Of a stretch of DNA of 64,000 bases, positions 55,931-64,000 are shown in pieces. Position numbers and translations under genes: made by a program. How positions within the stretch are numbered: the first letter of the stretch is position 1; every line of letters begins with the position of its first letter. The notes beneath the pieces are model-generated. The model had not been told where the DNA came from, made no database searches, and saw only the letters and a list, made by a program, of their open reading frames with translations. The stretch is from Planctomycetota bacterium (GTDB lineage: Bacteria > Planctomycetota > UBA1135 > GCA-002686595): positions 1 to 64,000 of the forward strand of contig JAEUHZ010000010.1 in assembly GCA_016795205.1 (NCBI GenBank). Direction: 5' to 3'.

Positions 55931-56877
55931 CGCGCGGCGAGCGTCGCGCCCTCGGCGGCCAGCAGCGCGCGCTTGGTCGACTCACCCCAACGGTAGCCCG
56001 CGAGCGCGCCGCTGGCACGGATCACGCGGTGGCAAGGGATCAGCACCGCGATCGGGTTCGCGCCGACGGCGCGGCCCACGGCGCGCGCGGCCGACGGCGC
56101 GCCGATCGCGCGCGCGATGTGGCCGTAGGCCACCGTCGAGCCGGCGGGGATCGCGAGCAGCGCCTCCCAGACGCGCAGCTCGAAGTCCGTGCCCGCGAGG
56201 AGCAGCGTGACCGGTCGGCGCGGATCACCCAGGCCCCCGGCGAGTCGCGCGGCGAGGAGCTCGAAGGCCGGGGCGAGCGCGCGCGGGTCGCGCTGGAACT
56301 CCGCTCGCGGCCAGCGTGCGCGAGCGCGTGCGAGCTCGGCCTCCAGGCCGCGTCCGGCCGTGAAGGCCAGATGGCACAGGCCGCGCGGCGCGCTGCAGGC
56401 GAGCGCCGGGCCGCAGGGCGTCGCGGCTTCGTCCCAGGCCAGCTTCAGGCCCGCGCCGCCGCGCGCGTACTCGCCAGGCGTCAGGCGCTCGATGCCCGTG
56501 AAGAGATCATGGAGCCGACCACCGCCCGAGAGGCCCACGGCCAGGCTGGTCGCGAGCACGGTCTCGCCGCGGGCCAGGTGCCGGCGTGCAGCCGCGAGCG
56601 TCAGCACCTGGACGAAGCTCTTGGGGCTGATCCCGGCCTGCGCGCGGCAGGCGCGCGCGAAACGTGTCGCGGAGAGACCCGCCGCCTGCGCCAGCTCGGC
56701 GACGCGCGGCTGGTGCTCGAAGCATGACGCAGCGCGGCGCAGTGCGCGCGCCACCGCCTCGTGCTCGGCGCCGCCTTGCGGCACCGCGGCGCCGCACTGG
56801 ACCGCCAGGCCGGGCTCTGATCCCGGCCGGTCCAAACCGTTCGTCGTCGCGTCCTTCATCGCTCTCGTCCCGCCCAT
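55927..56877 (-). CDS. Ada-like protein: AraC HTH fused to O6-alkylguanine-DNA alkyltransferase
   Basis: A 316-residue repair/regulatory protein. Residues 30-135 form an AraC-type helix-turn-helix region (VAELAQAAGLSATRFARACR, ISPKSFVQVLTLAAARRHLA), and residues 150-316 form the alkyltransferase with LLAIPAGSTVAYGHIARAIG and the active-site LIPCHRVIRASGALAGYRWG. The N-terminal methylphosphotriester (zinc Cys4) domain of E. coli Ada is missing. The protein takes alkyl groups from O6-alkylguanine onto its Cys and may regulate its own gene. ATG 56877 has AGGAGG 7 bp upstream. Confidence 0.88.
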   Translation of the reverse strand: MGGTRAMKDATTNGLDRPGSEPGLAVQCGAAVPQGGAEHEAVARALRRAASCFEHQPRVAELAQAAGLSATRFARACRAQAGISPKSFVQVLTLAAARRHLARGETVLATSLAVGLSGGGRLHDLFTGIERLTPGEYARGGAGLKLAWDEAATPCGPALACSAPRGLCHLAFTAGRGLEAELARARARWPRAEFQRDPRALAPAFELLAARLAGGLGDPRRPVTLLLAGTDFELRVWEALLAIPAGSTVAYGHIARAIGAPSAARAVGRAVGANPIAVLIPCHRVIRASGALAGYRWGESTKRALLAAEGATLAAR

Positions 56878-57023
56878 CCTGTCGCCTCCTCGCGCGCCGG
56901 TGTAGAGCCGGCGCGGCGTGCGGTCGACCCGATTCCTGCGCGCCGTGCCCCGAGCGGCCTGGGCGGGGCCGCGCGGATCATCCGGCTCCACCGCGACGAC
57001 CTTGGCGGTCGATCCTGGACGCG

Positions 57024-57031
57024 GCTATCCT
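57024..57031 (+). promoter_or_regulatory. GCTATCCT promoter-like octamer before rmlA
   Basis: The fourth copy of the octamer, 79 bp before the rmlA ATG. TTGGCG at 57002-57007 lies 18 bp before TATCCT and could be the -35 element, making this the best-formed of the four. It lies in the 233-bp divergent region with the Ada-like gene. Confidence 0.5.
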
Positions 57032-57110
57032 CCTCGCCCGCCTCGCGCCCCGAAACCCCACCGACCCCAAGAGATTCCGGCGCCGCAGAGGCTCCGAGCG
57101 AACCCACCCC

Positions 57111-57839
57111 ATGAAAGGCGTCATCCTGGCCGGCGGCCTCGGAACCCGGTTGTTCCCGCTCACGAAGATCACGAACAAGCACCTCTTGCCGGTCTACGAC
57201 CGGCCGATGATCTACTACCCGATCGAAGCCCTGGTGAAGGCCGGGATCACGGACATCATGATCGTGACCGGCGGGCGCAAGTCGGGCGACTTCCTCTCGC
57301 TGCTCGGCAACGGCAAGGACTTCGGCCTCAAGCACCTGAACTACACCTACCAGGAGGGCGAGGGCGGGATCGCCGAGGCGTTGGGCCTGGCGGAGCACTG
57401 GGCGGCCGGCGCGCCCGTGTGCGTGATCCTGGGCGACAACATCATCGAGAAGAACATCAAGCGGGCCGCCGACGATTTCCGCCGCCAGGGCCAGGGCGCG
57501 AAGATCCTGCTCAAGGAAGTGCCCGACCCCGAGCGCTTCGGCGTCGCGACCGTGCAGAACGGCAAGGTCGTGCGCATCGTCGAGAAGCCCAAGAACCCGC
57601 AGTCGAACTTCGCGGTGATCGGCATCTACATGTACGACGGCCGCGTGTGGGACATCATCAAGACGCTCAAGCCCAGCGAGCGGGGCGAGCTGGAGATCAC
57701 CGACGTCAACAACTGGTACATCCAGGACGGCTCGATGACCTACGAGGTCCTCGACGGCTGGTGGACGGACGCCGGCACGTTCAAGTCGCTGCACTCGGCC
57801 GCGTCGCTGGTCGCGGCCGGTGGCGCGAACCAGGACTGA
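57111..57839 (+). CDS. rmlA: Glucose-1-phosphate thymidylyltransferase-like sugar nucleotidyltransferase
   Basis: A 242-residue nucleotidyltransferase. The GXGTR loop is in KGVILAGGLGTRLFPLTKIT, followed by NKHLLPVYDRPMIYYPIEAL, the Mg/substrate region VILGDNIIE, KEVPDPERFGVATV, IVEKPKNPQSNFAVIGIYMY and DAGTFKSLHSA. It makes dTDP-glucose from glucose 1-phosphate and dTTP. It is shorter than E. coli RmlA (about 293 residues) and lacks the C-terminal helical extension, so it belongs to the short class. It precedes rmlD by 9 bp. Confidence 0.88.
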   Translation: MKGVILAGGLGTRLFPLTKITNKHLLPVYDRPMIYYPIEALVKAGITDIMIVTGGRKSGDFLSLLGNGKDFGLKHLNYTYQEGEGGIAEALGLAEHWAAGAPVCVILGDNIIEKNIKRAADDFRRQGQGAKILLKEVPDPERFGVATVQNGKVVRIVEKPKNPQSNFAVIGIYMYDGRVWDIIKTLKPSERGELEITDVNNWYIQDGSMTYEVLDGWWTDAGTFKSLHSAASLVAAGGANQD

Positions 57840-57848
57840 CGGCGCACG

Positions 57849-58727
57849 ATGTCGCGGGTCCTCGTCACCGGCGCGTCCGGCATGCTCGGCAGCCAGTTGC
57901 TGCTCGACGCGCCGCGGGGCGTCACGGCGGTCGGCACGGACCTGCGCGCCGGGGACGACATCGTGGCCCCGGGGTACGACCTGGCCGATCCCGCGCGGGT
58001 CGAGGCGCTGCTCGCGGCGCACGGCCCGTTCGAGGGCGTGATCCACGCCGCGGCCTGGACCGCCGTCGACCTGGCCGAGGAGCGCGAGGCCGAGGCCGCG
58101 CGCGCCAACGTCGACGCGACGCGCGAGCTGGCCCGCGCCGTGGCCCAGCGCGGGATCCCGCTGGTCTTGGTCAGCACGGACTTCGTGTTCGACGGCTGCG
58201 CGCGCCGACCCTACCGGGTCGACGACGAGACGCGCCCGCTGTCGGCCTACGGTCGCACGAAGCTCGCGGGCGAGCTCGCCGCGCGCGAGGCGCACCCGGC
58301 GGGGACGCGCATCGTGCGCACGCAGTGGCTGTACGGGCCGCGCGGCAAGCACTTCCCGGGCACGATCCTGGCGCTGGCCAAGGAGCGCAAGGAGTTGCGG
58401 GTCGTCCATGACCAGGTCGGGGCTCCGACCTCGACCCTGGAGCTCGCGCCGGCGCTGTGGGACGTGCTGCGCGCCGGCGAGGCCGGCGTGTACCACGCGG
58501 CCTGCGACGGCCAGGCCTCGTGGTTCGAGCTGGCGGTCGCGACGCTCGAGCTGGCCGGCGTCACGGACGTGCGCGTCGAGCCCTGCACGACCAGCGAGTT
58601 CCCCCGGCCCGCGGCGCGCCCGCGCTACTCCGTGCTCGACTGCTCGCGACTCACCGCCCTGCGCGGCCGGCCGCTCGCGCCCTGGCGCGCGGCGCTGGCG
58701 GCGTTCCTCGCGCTCCATCGACCATGA
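57849..58727 (+). CDS. rmlD: dTDP-4-dehydrorhamnose reductase-like protein
   Basis: A 292-residue SDR. It contains VLVTGASGMLGSQLLLDA, HAAAWTAVDLAEEREAEA (the RmlD signature), LVLVSTDFVFDG, YGRTKLAGE (YxxxK), RTQWLYGPRGKHFPGTIL and DQVGAPTSTLELA. RmlD reduces dTDP-4-keto-rhamnose to dTDP-rhamnose. The stop overlaps the rmlB ATG by 4 bp. RmlC, which normally supplies its substrate, is not in the window. Confidence 0.88.
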   Translation: MSRVLVTGASGMLGSQLLLDAPRGVTAVGTDLRAGDDIVAPGYDLADPARVEALLAAHGPFEGVIHAAAWTAVDLAEEREAEAARANVDATRELARAVAQRGIPLVLVSTDFVFDGCARRPYRVDDETRPLSAYGRTKLAGELAAREAHPAGTRIVRTQWLYGPRGKHFPGTILALAKERKELRVVHDQVGAPTSTLELAPALWDVLRAGEAGVYHAACDGQASWFELAVATLELAGVTDVRVEPCTTSEFPRPAARPRYSVLDCSRLTALRGRPLAPWRAALAAFLALHRP

Positions 58728-59752
58728 CCCACACGATCCTCGTCACCGGCGGCGCCGGCTTCATCGGCTCGAACTTCGTCCACATGCTGGCGGAGCTGCG
58801 GCCGGAGGCACGCGTCGTGAACCTCGACGCCCTGACCTACGCCGGCAATCTGGAGAACCTGGAGCCCGTCGCCAAGCTGCCCGGCCAGCGCTTCGTGCAC
58901 GGCGACATCACGGTCCCGGAGGACGTCGAGCGGGCCTTCGCCGAGGCGCGCGCCCTGGGCGGCGCGCTGTCCGTGGTGCACTTCGCGGCCGAGAGCCACG
59001 TCGACCGCTCGATCCAGTCCGGCGCCCCGTTCGTGACCACGAACGTGCTCGGGACCCAGGTGCTGCTCGATGCCTCGCGACGCCACGCCGTGCAGAAGTT
59101 CGTGCACGTCTCCACGGACGAGGTCTACGGCTCGCTGGGGGAGACCGGCTTCTTCACGGAGGAGACGCCCCTGGCGCCCAACTCGCCCTATTCGGCCAGC
59201 AAGGCCGGCAGCGACCTGTTGGTGCGCGCTGCCGTGCACACGCACGGCTTCCAAGCCTGCATCACGCGCTGCTCGAACAACTACGGGCCGTACCAGTTCC
59301 CCGAGAAGTTCCTGCCGCTCATGATCGCCAACGCCAGCGAGGGCCGGCCGATCCCGGTCTACGGCGACGGCCTGTACGTGCGCGACTGGCTGTACGTGCG
59401 CGACCACTGCGAGGCGATCCTGGCCGTGCTGGAGCGCGGACGGGCTGGCGAGGTCTACAACATCGGCGGGAACAACGAGCTCGCCAACCTCGTGCTCGTG
59501 CGGCAGGTGCTGGCGGCGCTGGGCAAGCCCGAGAGCCTGATCACCTTCGTCAAGGACCGGCCCGGGCACGACCGGCGCTATGCCATCGACGCCTCGAAGA
59601 TCCGCCGTGAGCTGGGCTGGACCCCGCGTTTCACGTTCGCCGAGGCGCTGCCCGAGACGATCCGCTGGTACGCGCAGCACGCTGGATGGTTGCAACGGGT
59701 TCGCAGCGGTGCGTACCGTGACTACTACGCCCGCCAGTACGGCTCCGCGTGA
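58724..59752 (+). CDS. rmlB: dTDP-glucose 4,6-dehydratase
   Basis: A 342-residue SDR that converts dTDP-glucose to dTDP-4-keto-6-deoxyglucose. Motifs are LVTGGAGFIGSNFVHML, LDALTYAGNLENL, VHFAAESHVDRSI, the catalytic HVSTDEVYGSLG (Thr-Asp-Glu), YSASKAGSDLLV (YxxxK), RCSNNYGPYQFPEKF and RDWLYVRDHCEAI. The series is completed by DRRYAIDASKIRRELGW. Length and motifs are fully standard. Confidence 0.94.
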   Translation: MTHTILVTGGAGFIGSNFVHMLAELRPEARVVNLDALTYAGNLENLEPVAKLPGQRFVHGDITVPEDVERAFAEARALGGALSVVHFAAESHVDRSIQSGAPFVTTNVLGTQVLLDASRRHAVQKFVHVSTDEVYGSLGETGFFTEETPLAPNSPYSASKAGSDLLVRAAVHTHGFQACITRCSNNYGPYQFPEKFLPLMIANASEGRPIPVYGDGLYVRDWLYVRDHCEAILAVLERGRAGEVYNIGGNNELANLVLVRQVLAALGKPESLITFVKDRPGHDRRYAIDASKIRRELGWTPRFTFAEALPETIRWYAQHAGWLQRVRSGAYRDYYARQYGSA

Positions 59753-59762
59753 GCCCGGCGGG

Positions 59763-59775
59763 CGGGTTCAACCCG
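59763..59775 (+). terminator. Small hairpin after rmlB
   Basis: CGGGT at 59763-59767 pairs with ACCCG at 59771-59775 around a TCA loop, followed by GAAGGCCTTTCT. It sits 10 bp after the rmlB stop in the 88-bp gap before the export gene. It may be a weak or partial terminator; the evidence is limited. Confidence 0.3.
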
Positions 59776-59840
59776 GAAGGCCTTTCTGCCGATCAGGATC
59801 CCTCGGGCTCCGCGGGACCGCGCCCGAACCCCACTCCCCG

Positions 59841-60632
59841 ATGACCCCTCCGTGCATCGCGATCCAGGTCCGCCTGGCCGTCCTGGTCCTGCTCGGGCTC
59901 GTGCTCGCGGGCTGCAACGCGACCCCGGACAAGCGGGTGCTGCAGTACCTGAACACCGATGGCTTCGGGAATCGCTACACGGGCAACGCCGAGGAGGAGA
60001 ACTGGGTCGCGATCGGGGACCGGATCGGGATCCAGGACTCGTTCCAGGCCGACCTGCGCATCGAGGAGACCCCGGTCGACATCGACGGGACGGTGATCCT
60101 CCCGGAACTCGGCGCCGTGGTCGTGGCCGGGCTGACCCGCACCCAGATCGAGGCGCTCCTGACCGAGAAGTACAGCCAGTACTTCGACCAGCTCGACATC
60201 AAGGTGCGCATCTTCACGCGCGGCAAGAAGTACTACATCTTCGGCGAGGTCGAGGCCCCCGGAGAGAAGGACTTCCCGGGCGACCTGACCCTGTTCCAGG
60301 CGCTGATGCAGGCGGCGCCCAAGAAGGACTCGGGCAACTTCGGCCGCGTCCGGCTGATCCGCGCCGACCCGCGCGATGCGTTCATCCAGTACTTCGACGT
60401 GACCGAGATGTTCACGCGCGGGGACTCGACCTTCAACGTGCACGTCCAGGAGAACGACATCATCTACGTGCCGCCCACGATGCTGGCCGAGTTCGGCTAC
60501 TTCCTGGACTCGCTCCTGTTCCCGGTCAAGTTCATCCTGGAGAGCTTGTCGTCGGCGATCTTCTCGTACAACGCGCTGCGCGGCGGGTACTACGGCGGCT
60601 ACGGCGGCAACAACCGCGGCGGGATCTTCTAG
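59841..60632 (+). CDS. Polysaccharide export lipoprotein (Wza-like)
   Basis: A 263-residue outer-membrane lipoprotein with the signal LVLLGLVLAGCNA. The poly_export domain spans about residues 45-130 (VAIGDRIGIQDS, IDGTVILPELGAVVVAGLTR) and an SLBB-like domain follows (YYIFGEVEAPGEKDFPGDLT, VQENDIIYVPP). A hydrophobic stretch near residues 215-245 could be the outer-membrane helix. The tail is Gly/Tyr-rich (GGYYGGYGGNNRGG). It would form the outer-membrane channel for the exopolysaccharide made by the downstream genes. The Wzz-like gene follows 12 bp later. Confidence 0.88.
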   Translation: MTPPCIAIQVRLAVLVLLGLVLAGCNATPDKRVLQYLNTDGFGNRYTGNAEEENWVAIGDRIGIQDSFQADLRIEETPVDIDGTVILPELGAVVVAGLTRTQIEALLTEKYSQYFDQLDIKVRIFTRGKKYYIFGEVEAPGEKDFPGDLTLFQALMQAAPKKDSGNFGRVRLIRADPRDAFIQYFDVTEMFTRGDSTFNVHVQENDIIYVPPTMLAEFGYFLDSLLFPVKFILESLSSAIFSYNALRGGYYGGYGGNNRGGIF

Positions 60633-60644
60633 GAGCCGCGCGCC

Positions 60645-62255
60645 GTGGCCGTCGAAGTCGAGACCCGCGGGCAGCTCCAGGAGTTCCTGGGGCTCATCGC
60701 ACGCCGCCGCTGGCAGGTGATCCTGCCCGCCGCGCTGGTGCTCTCCTTGGGCGTGTTCTTCGCGGTGGTCGTGCCCAAGCGCTACGTCGTCAAGACCCAG
60801 GTCGAGCTGCGGCCCGTGGCCGTGTCGGTCAGCCCGAAGGAGGCCGCCAACGCCCAGTTCCAGATCAAGAGCCGCGAGCGGGTCAAGAAGGTCACGCAAG
60901 CCCTGGAGAACCGCGAGTACCTGGCCCTGACTCCGTCGGAGCAGGAGGACTGGCTCGGGGACGTCCAGGACGACGTCAAGGTCACGATCGCCCAGTCGAC
61001 GAATCAGGCCACGAGCTTCGTCAATATCGAGTACTCGAACGTCAGCGTGGACTGGGCCGTCGAGTTCCTGCGCGCGCTGCGCAACGACTGGATCGCCGAC
61101 GTCATCGAGCGCGACCGGCGCAAGGTCGCCGACGAGGTCCTGCGGCTCTCGACCCAGCGCCTGCGGGCCGAGCGGCAGTACCAGAAGGAGGAGCAGGACC
61201 TGACCGAGGTCTTGCGCCTGCACGGGCTGTCCGCCACCCAGCCGGTCCCGGGTGCCGACGCCGCGCGGTCCGAGGACCCGGTGTTCGAGCGGCTGCGCCG
61301 CAACGAGGTGCTGCTGGAGGAGACGCGCTCCGAGATCGACGAGAAGAGCGTGCTGCTCGCGGAGCTCGAGAAGCGACTGGAGGACCTGCCGGCGCGCCTG
61401 GAGTTCGAGGAGGCCGTGGGCGCCGCGGTCAGCAACGCGGCCGAGATCGCCGAGCTCGACCGGCGCATCGTGGAGCTGCGCGTGCGCCAGGAGGGCCTCA
61501 AGCCGGCCAACTCGCGCTACAAGCAGATCCAGGAGGAGATCCGTGGCCTGGAGGCCCAGCGCGGCGCGCTGACCCGCACCGTGGCGCGGGCGGAGCTCTT
61601 GCAGCGCTCGCAGCCCAACCCGGCCATCCCACCGCTCAAGAACCGCATCGACGCGCTGGCCGCCGAGCTGCGCGTGGCGGAGTCGCGTCGCGCGCGCCTC
61701 GTCGGCGAGATCGACGAGGACCAGCGCCGGGTGGCCGAGCTCCAGGGCGTGTACCGCGAGGTGCGCGAGCGCAAGGAGTCCATCGCGCGTCACGCGGCCA
61801 GCCTGGCGGCGGCGGAGGCCTCCTACCAGGCCAAGCTGCGCGAGAGCGAGCTGTTGTCGTCGCCGCTCTCGAACCCGTTCGAGATCACGCAGGAGGTCGC
61901 CACGCCGAGCAAGCCCACGGAGCCCAACCCGCTGCTCATCGTGAGCTTCTCCCTGGTGCTCGGCATCGGGCTCGGGCTGGGCCTGGCCATGGCCGGCGAG
62001 TACTCCCGCAACTGCTTCCGCACGATGGCCGACGTCGGTCGCGTCATGGCGATCCCGGTGCTCGGGACGGTGCAGCGGATCGTGACCCGGCGCGAGGCGC
62101 GACTGGCCGCCGCTCGGCGCGTGTCCGTGGCCGCCGCGAGCGTGGTCCTGGTGGGCGCGATCCTGTTCGTCACCTGGGCCTGGGCCAACGACGCCAAGTA
62201 CCTGTCCCAGGACCTGCGCGACGCGATCGAGGGCCTGCGGGCCCGGCTGAAGTAG
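60645..62255 (+). CDS. Polysaccharide chain-length determinant (Wzz/GNVR-type)
   Basis: A 536-residue inner-membrane protein. TM1 is at residues 24-46 (VILPAALVLSLGVFFAVVVP), with a large periplasmic region of about 380 residues predicted as coiled coil (for example LRRNEVLLEETRSEIDEKSV). Near the C-terminus are a GNVR-like segment, TM2 (LLIVSFSLVLGIGLGLGLAM) and a third hydrophobic stretch (VAAASVVLVGAILFVTWAWA). No BY-kinase domain is fused. Such proteins set polymer length together with the polymerase. GTG start; the next gene starts 13 bp later. Confidence 0.85.
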   Translation: MAVEVETRGQLQEFLGLIARRRWQVILPAALVLSLGVFFAVVVPKRYVVKTQVELRPVAVSVSPKEAANAQFQIKSRERVKKVTQALENREYLALTPSEQEDWLGDVQDDVKVTIAQSTNQATSFVNIEYSNVSVDWAVEFLRALRNDWIADVIERDRRKVADEVLRLSTQRLRAERQYQKEEQDLTEVLRLHGLSATQPVPGADAARSEDPVFERLRRNEVLLEETRSEIDEKSVLLAELEKRLEDLPARLEFEEAVGAAVSNAAEIAELDRRIVELRVRQEGLKPANSRYKQIQEEIRGLEAQRGALTRTVARAELLQRSQPNPAIPPLKNRIDALAAELRVAESRRARLVGEIDEDQRRVAELQGVYREVRERKESIARHAASLAAAEASYQAKLRESELLSSPLSNPFEITQEVATPSKPTEPNPLLIVSFSLVLGIGLGLGLAMAGEYSRNCFRTMADVGRVMAIPVLGTVQRIVTRREARLAAARRVSVAAASVVLVGAILFVTWAWANDAKYLSQDLRDAIEGLRARLK

Positions 62256-62268
62256 GGGGCGCGGCGCC

Positions 62269-63690
62269 GTGCGCGACCTGATCGTCGCTGGCTTCATCCT
62301 CGCCACGCTGCCGACCTGCTTCCGCCGGCCGTTCATCGGCCTGTTGGTGTTCACCCTCCTGGCGTACATGCGGCTCCAGGACCTGACCTGGGGCTGGGCG
62401 CGCTACGAGCGTTGGTCGTTCTACGTGGCGGTCGTCACGGCGGCCGGCTTCCTGCTCGGCTCGGGGCAGCGGCGCTTCATGCTGCCCGACATGCGCTGCT
62501 GGATCATGGTGCTGCTCGTGGTGCTGGTGGGGCTGAGCCTGGTGACCTCCAGGTTCTTCCAGCCGTCCGACCTCGGGACGTTCACCGAGTTCTGCAAGAT
62601 CATCGCCGTCGCGCTGTTCACCACCGGGGTGGTGCGGAATCGGGAGTACCTGCGGATCCTGGTCTACGTCATCGCGCTCTCGTTCGGCTTCTTCGGCGTC
62701 AAGAACGGCCTGGCGTTCATCCTCTCGGGCTTCCGCATGGAGATCATCCAGGGCCCCGGCGGGATGCTCACCGACCGCAACGACTTCAGCCTGGCCTTGT
62801 GCATGGGCATGCCGCTGCTCTTGCACCTGGGCCTCTCTGAGAAGCGCAAGATCCTGCGCCGCGGGTTGCTGCTCTCGATCCCGCTCATGGTGCTGACGAT
62901 CCTGTCGTGTCACTCGCGCGGCGCGTTCCTGGCGATGGGCGCGATGGCACTGGCGATCGCCTGGCGCTCACGCAACCGGATCGGAGGCTTCGCGCTCATC
63001 GCGCTGTTCGGTGCCGCGGCCTGGATGGCGGCGCCGCCCACCTACAAGGAGCGCCTCTCGACGATCTCGCAGTACCAGACCGAAGGCTCCGCCCGCGGGC
63101 GCATCGAGGCCTGGAAGGTCGCCGGGAACATGATCACGTCCAAGCCGCTCTTGGGCGTGGGCTACAACAAGTTCCAGCAGGAGTACCCGAGCTACGATCC
63201 CGCGCGGGGCGTCGAGGCCGACGGCAACCCGAAGGCCGAGGGCACGCGGGTGGCGCACAACAGCTACCTGCAGATCTGGGCCGAGTGCGGCACGCCGGCG
63301 TTCCTGCTCTACATGCTGCTCATCGTGCTGACGTTCCGCGACCTCGCGCTCGTGCGCCGCGAGGCCCAGCGACGCTATCACTCGAGTTGGATCCTGTCCT
63401 ACGCGAACATGTTCGAGGCCGGGATGGTCGCCTTCGTCGTGGGGGCCGTGTTCCTGAACCGCGCGCAGTTCGACCTCTTCTATCACTTCGTCGCGATCGT
63501 GGTCGTGTTCGGCCGCATCGCGCGCCAGGCCATGGCGGAGGAACCCCTGCGCGCCTCCGCGGCCGGCGAGCGCGGCGCACTGGTGGCGGTCCGCGAACCC
63601 GGCTTCGGCCCGACGCGCGCCAAGGACGGGTTCGAGCGTGACCCCCGGCACGGCGGCTTCGGTCGGCGTCCCGCGCCGGGAGTGGCCTGA
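62269..63690 (+). CDS. O-antigen ligase/polymerase family protein (Wzy-like)
   Basis: A 473-residue membrane protein with about ten to twelve hydrophobic segments. The family core is RGRIEAWKVAGNMITSKPLL with GVGYNKFQQEY, then the periplasmic VAHNSYLQIWAECGTPAFLL with the conserved His. The N-terminus shows the multi-TM pattern of O-antigen ligases and polymerases. In this context (Wza-like, Wzz-like) it is more likely the polymerase. The final 40 residues are a hydrophilic low-complexity tail. GTG start. The asparagine synthase-like gene begins 3 bp after its stop. Confidence 0.82.
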   Translation: MRDLIVAGFILATLPTCFRRPFIGLLVFTLLAYMRLQDLTWGWARYERWSFYVAVVTAAGFLLGSGQRRFMLPDMRCWIMVLLVVLVGLSLVTSRFFQPSDLGTFTEFCKIIAVALFTTGVVRNREYLRILVYVIALSFGFFGVKNGLAFILSGFRMEIIQGPGGMLTDRNDFSLALCMGMPLLLHLGLSEKRKILRRGLLLSIPLMVLTILSCHSRGAFLAMGAMALAIAWRSRNRIGGFALIALFGAAAWMAAPPTYKERLSTISQYQTEGSARGRIEAWKVAGNMITSKPLLGVGYNKFQQEYPSYDPARGVEADGNPKAEGTRVAHNSYLQIWAECGTPAFLLYMLLIVLTFRDLALVRREAQRRYHSSWILSYANMFEAGMVAFVVGAVFLNRAQFDLFYHFVAIVVVFGRIARQAMAEEPLRASAAGERGALVAVREPGFGPTRAKDGFERDPRHGGFGRRPAPGVA

Positions 63691-63693
63691 GCC

Positions 63694-64000
63694 GTGTGCG
63701 GCATCGCCGGTCTCGCGCTCGCCGATCCGCGCGCGCCCCTGGACACCGAGCTCGTGCGGCGCATGGCGCGCACGCTGGTGCACCGCGGACCCGACGACGA
63801 GGGCCTTTTCGTGGAGGGCGGCGTCGGGCTGGGGTTCCGGCGCCTCTCGATCATCGACGTCGCCGGCGGGCATCAACCGCTCTTCGACGAGGACGGGCGC
63901 ATCGCGCTGGTCTGCAACGGCGAGATCTACAACTTCGCCGAGCTGCGGGCCGGGCTCGAGGCGCGCGGCCACCGCTTCCGCACGCGCTCCGACGTCGAGA
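63694..64000 (+). CDS. asnB: Asparagine synthase-like amidotransferase, N-terminal fragment
   Basis: The gene runs off the right edge; 102 residues are visible. It starts with GTG then Cys2 (CGIAGLALADPRAPLD), the nucleophile of class II glutaminases, followed by HRGPDDEGLFVEGG, GFRRLSIIDVAGGHQPLF and VCNGEIYNFAELR, all typical of AsnB. In exopolysaccharide clusters, AsnB-like enzymes (for example exosortase-linked amidotransferases) often amidate sugar acids rather than make asparagine. The synthetase domain is not seen, so the exact role is open. Confidence 0.85.
   Translation, partial: MCGIAGLALADPRAPLDTELVRRMARTLVHRGPDDEGLFVEGGVGLGFRRLSIIDVAGGHQPLFDEDGRIALVCNGEIYNFAELRAGLEARGHRFRTRSDVE

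Overview
The window is very GC-rich DNA, densely packed with chromosomal genes, and carries no rRNA, tRNA, CRISPR array, insertion sequence or prophage that I could recognise. Gene content points to a diderm (Gram-negative) bacterium, most likely a high-GC member of the Planctomycetota or a related PVC lineage. The evidence is an LPS Kdo transferase (waaA), an outer-membrane polysaccharide exporter, several HEAT-repeat secreted proteins, a Minf_1886-family protein, an orphan McsB arginine kinase and a multiheme cytochrome. The phylum is an inference; the presence of an outer membrane is well supported. GTG starts are common and most operons are translationally coupled through ATGA or GTGA overlaps.

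Layout. 1-4.0 kb: the start of an unknown anchored protein, a vanadium-haloperoxidase-like lipoprotein, an EamA transporter and a XerC/D recombinase. 4.2-7.2 kb: a DksA/TraR zinc-finger protein, lspA, pyrD and a response regulator with an unknown N-terminal domain. 7.4-15.1 kb: secA, waaA, metK, a type II-secretion-like prepilin and a UbiA-family prenyltransferase. 15.1-20.8 kb, minus strand: a five-gene coupled operon of ABC importer (binding protein, permease, ATPase), a pentaheme cytochrome c and a HEAT-repeat lipoprotein. 21.1-29.2 kb: aminotransferase, a small hypothetical gene, tlyA, phosphohexomutase, a small lipoprotein, a HEAT-repeat protein, SAM hydrolase and arginase.

29.2-33.0 kb: an ABC-type O-polysaccharide exporter (wzm, wzt with a C-terminal glycan-recognition domain) coupled to a methyltransferase carrying a long coiled coil. 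This resembles the Wzt/WbdD chain-terminator and ruler arrangement and is the most interesting system in the window. 33.1-46.7 kb: mcsB, a hybrid histidine kinase, a lipoprotein amidase, a large TPR metallopeptidase, a tmk-holB-Minf_1886-AI-2E operon and an S41 protease with an inserted EF-hand loop. 46.9-51.2 kb: moaC, asd, accB, accC and an accC-coupled lipoprotein. 51.3-64 kb: sugar-nucleotide and exopolysaccharide genes (UDP-xylose synthase, glmS, UDP-glucuronate epimerase, rmlA, rmlD, rmlB, polysaccharide export lipoprotein, Wzz-like protein, O-antigen ligase/polymerase and the start of an asnB-like amidotransferase), interrupted by a minus-strand pseudouridine synthase and Ada-like pair.

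The theme is cell-envelope construction: sugar nucleotides from glmS, uxs and rml feed two polysaccharide export routes, one ABC-dependent at 29-33 kb and one Wzx/Wzy-like at 60-64 kb. Two recurring non-coding signals stand out: an identical GCTATCCT octamer upstream of four transcription units (a likely promoter -10 region), and perfect inverted repeats between several convergent gene pairs (likely bidirectional terminators).
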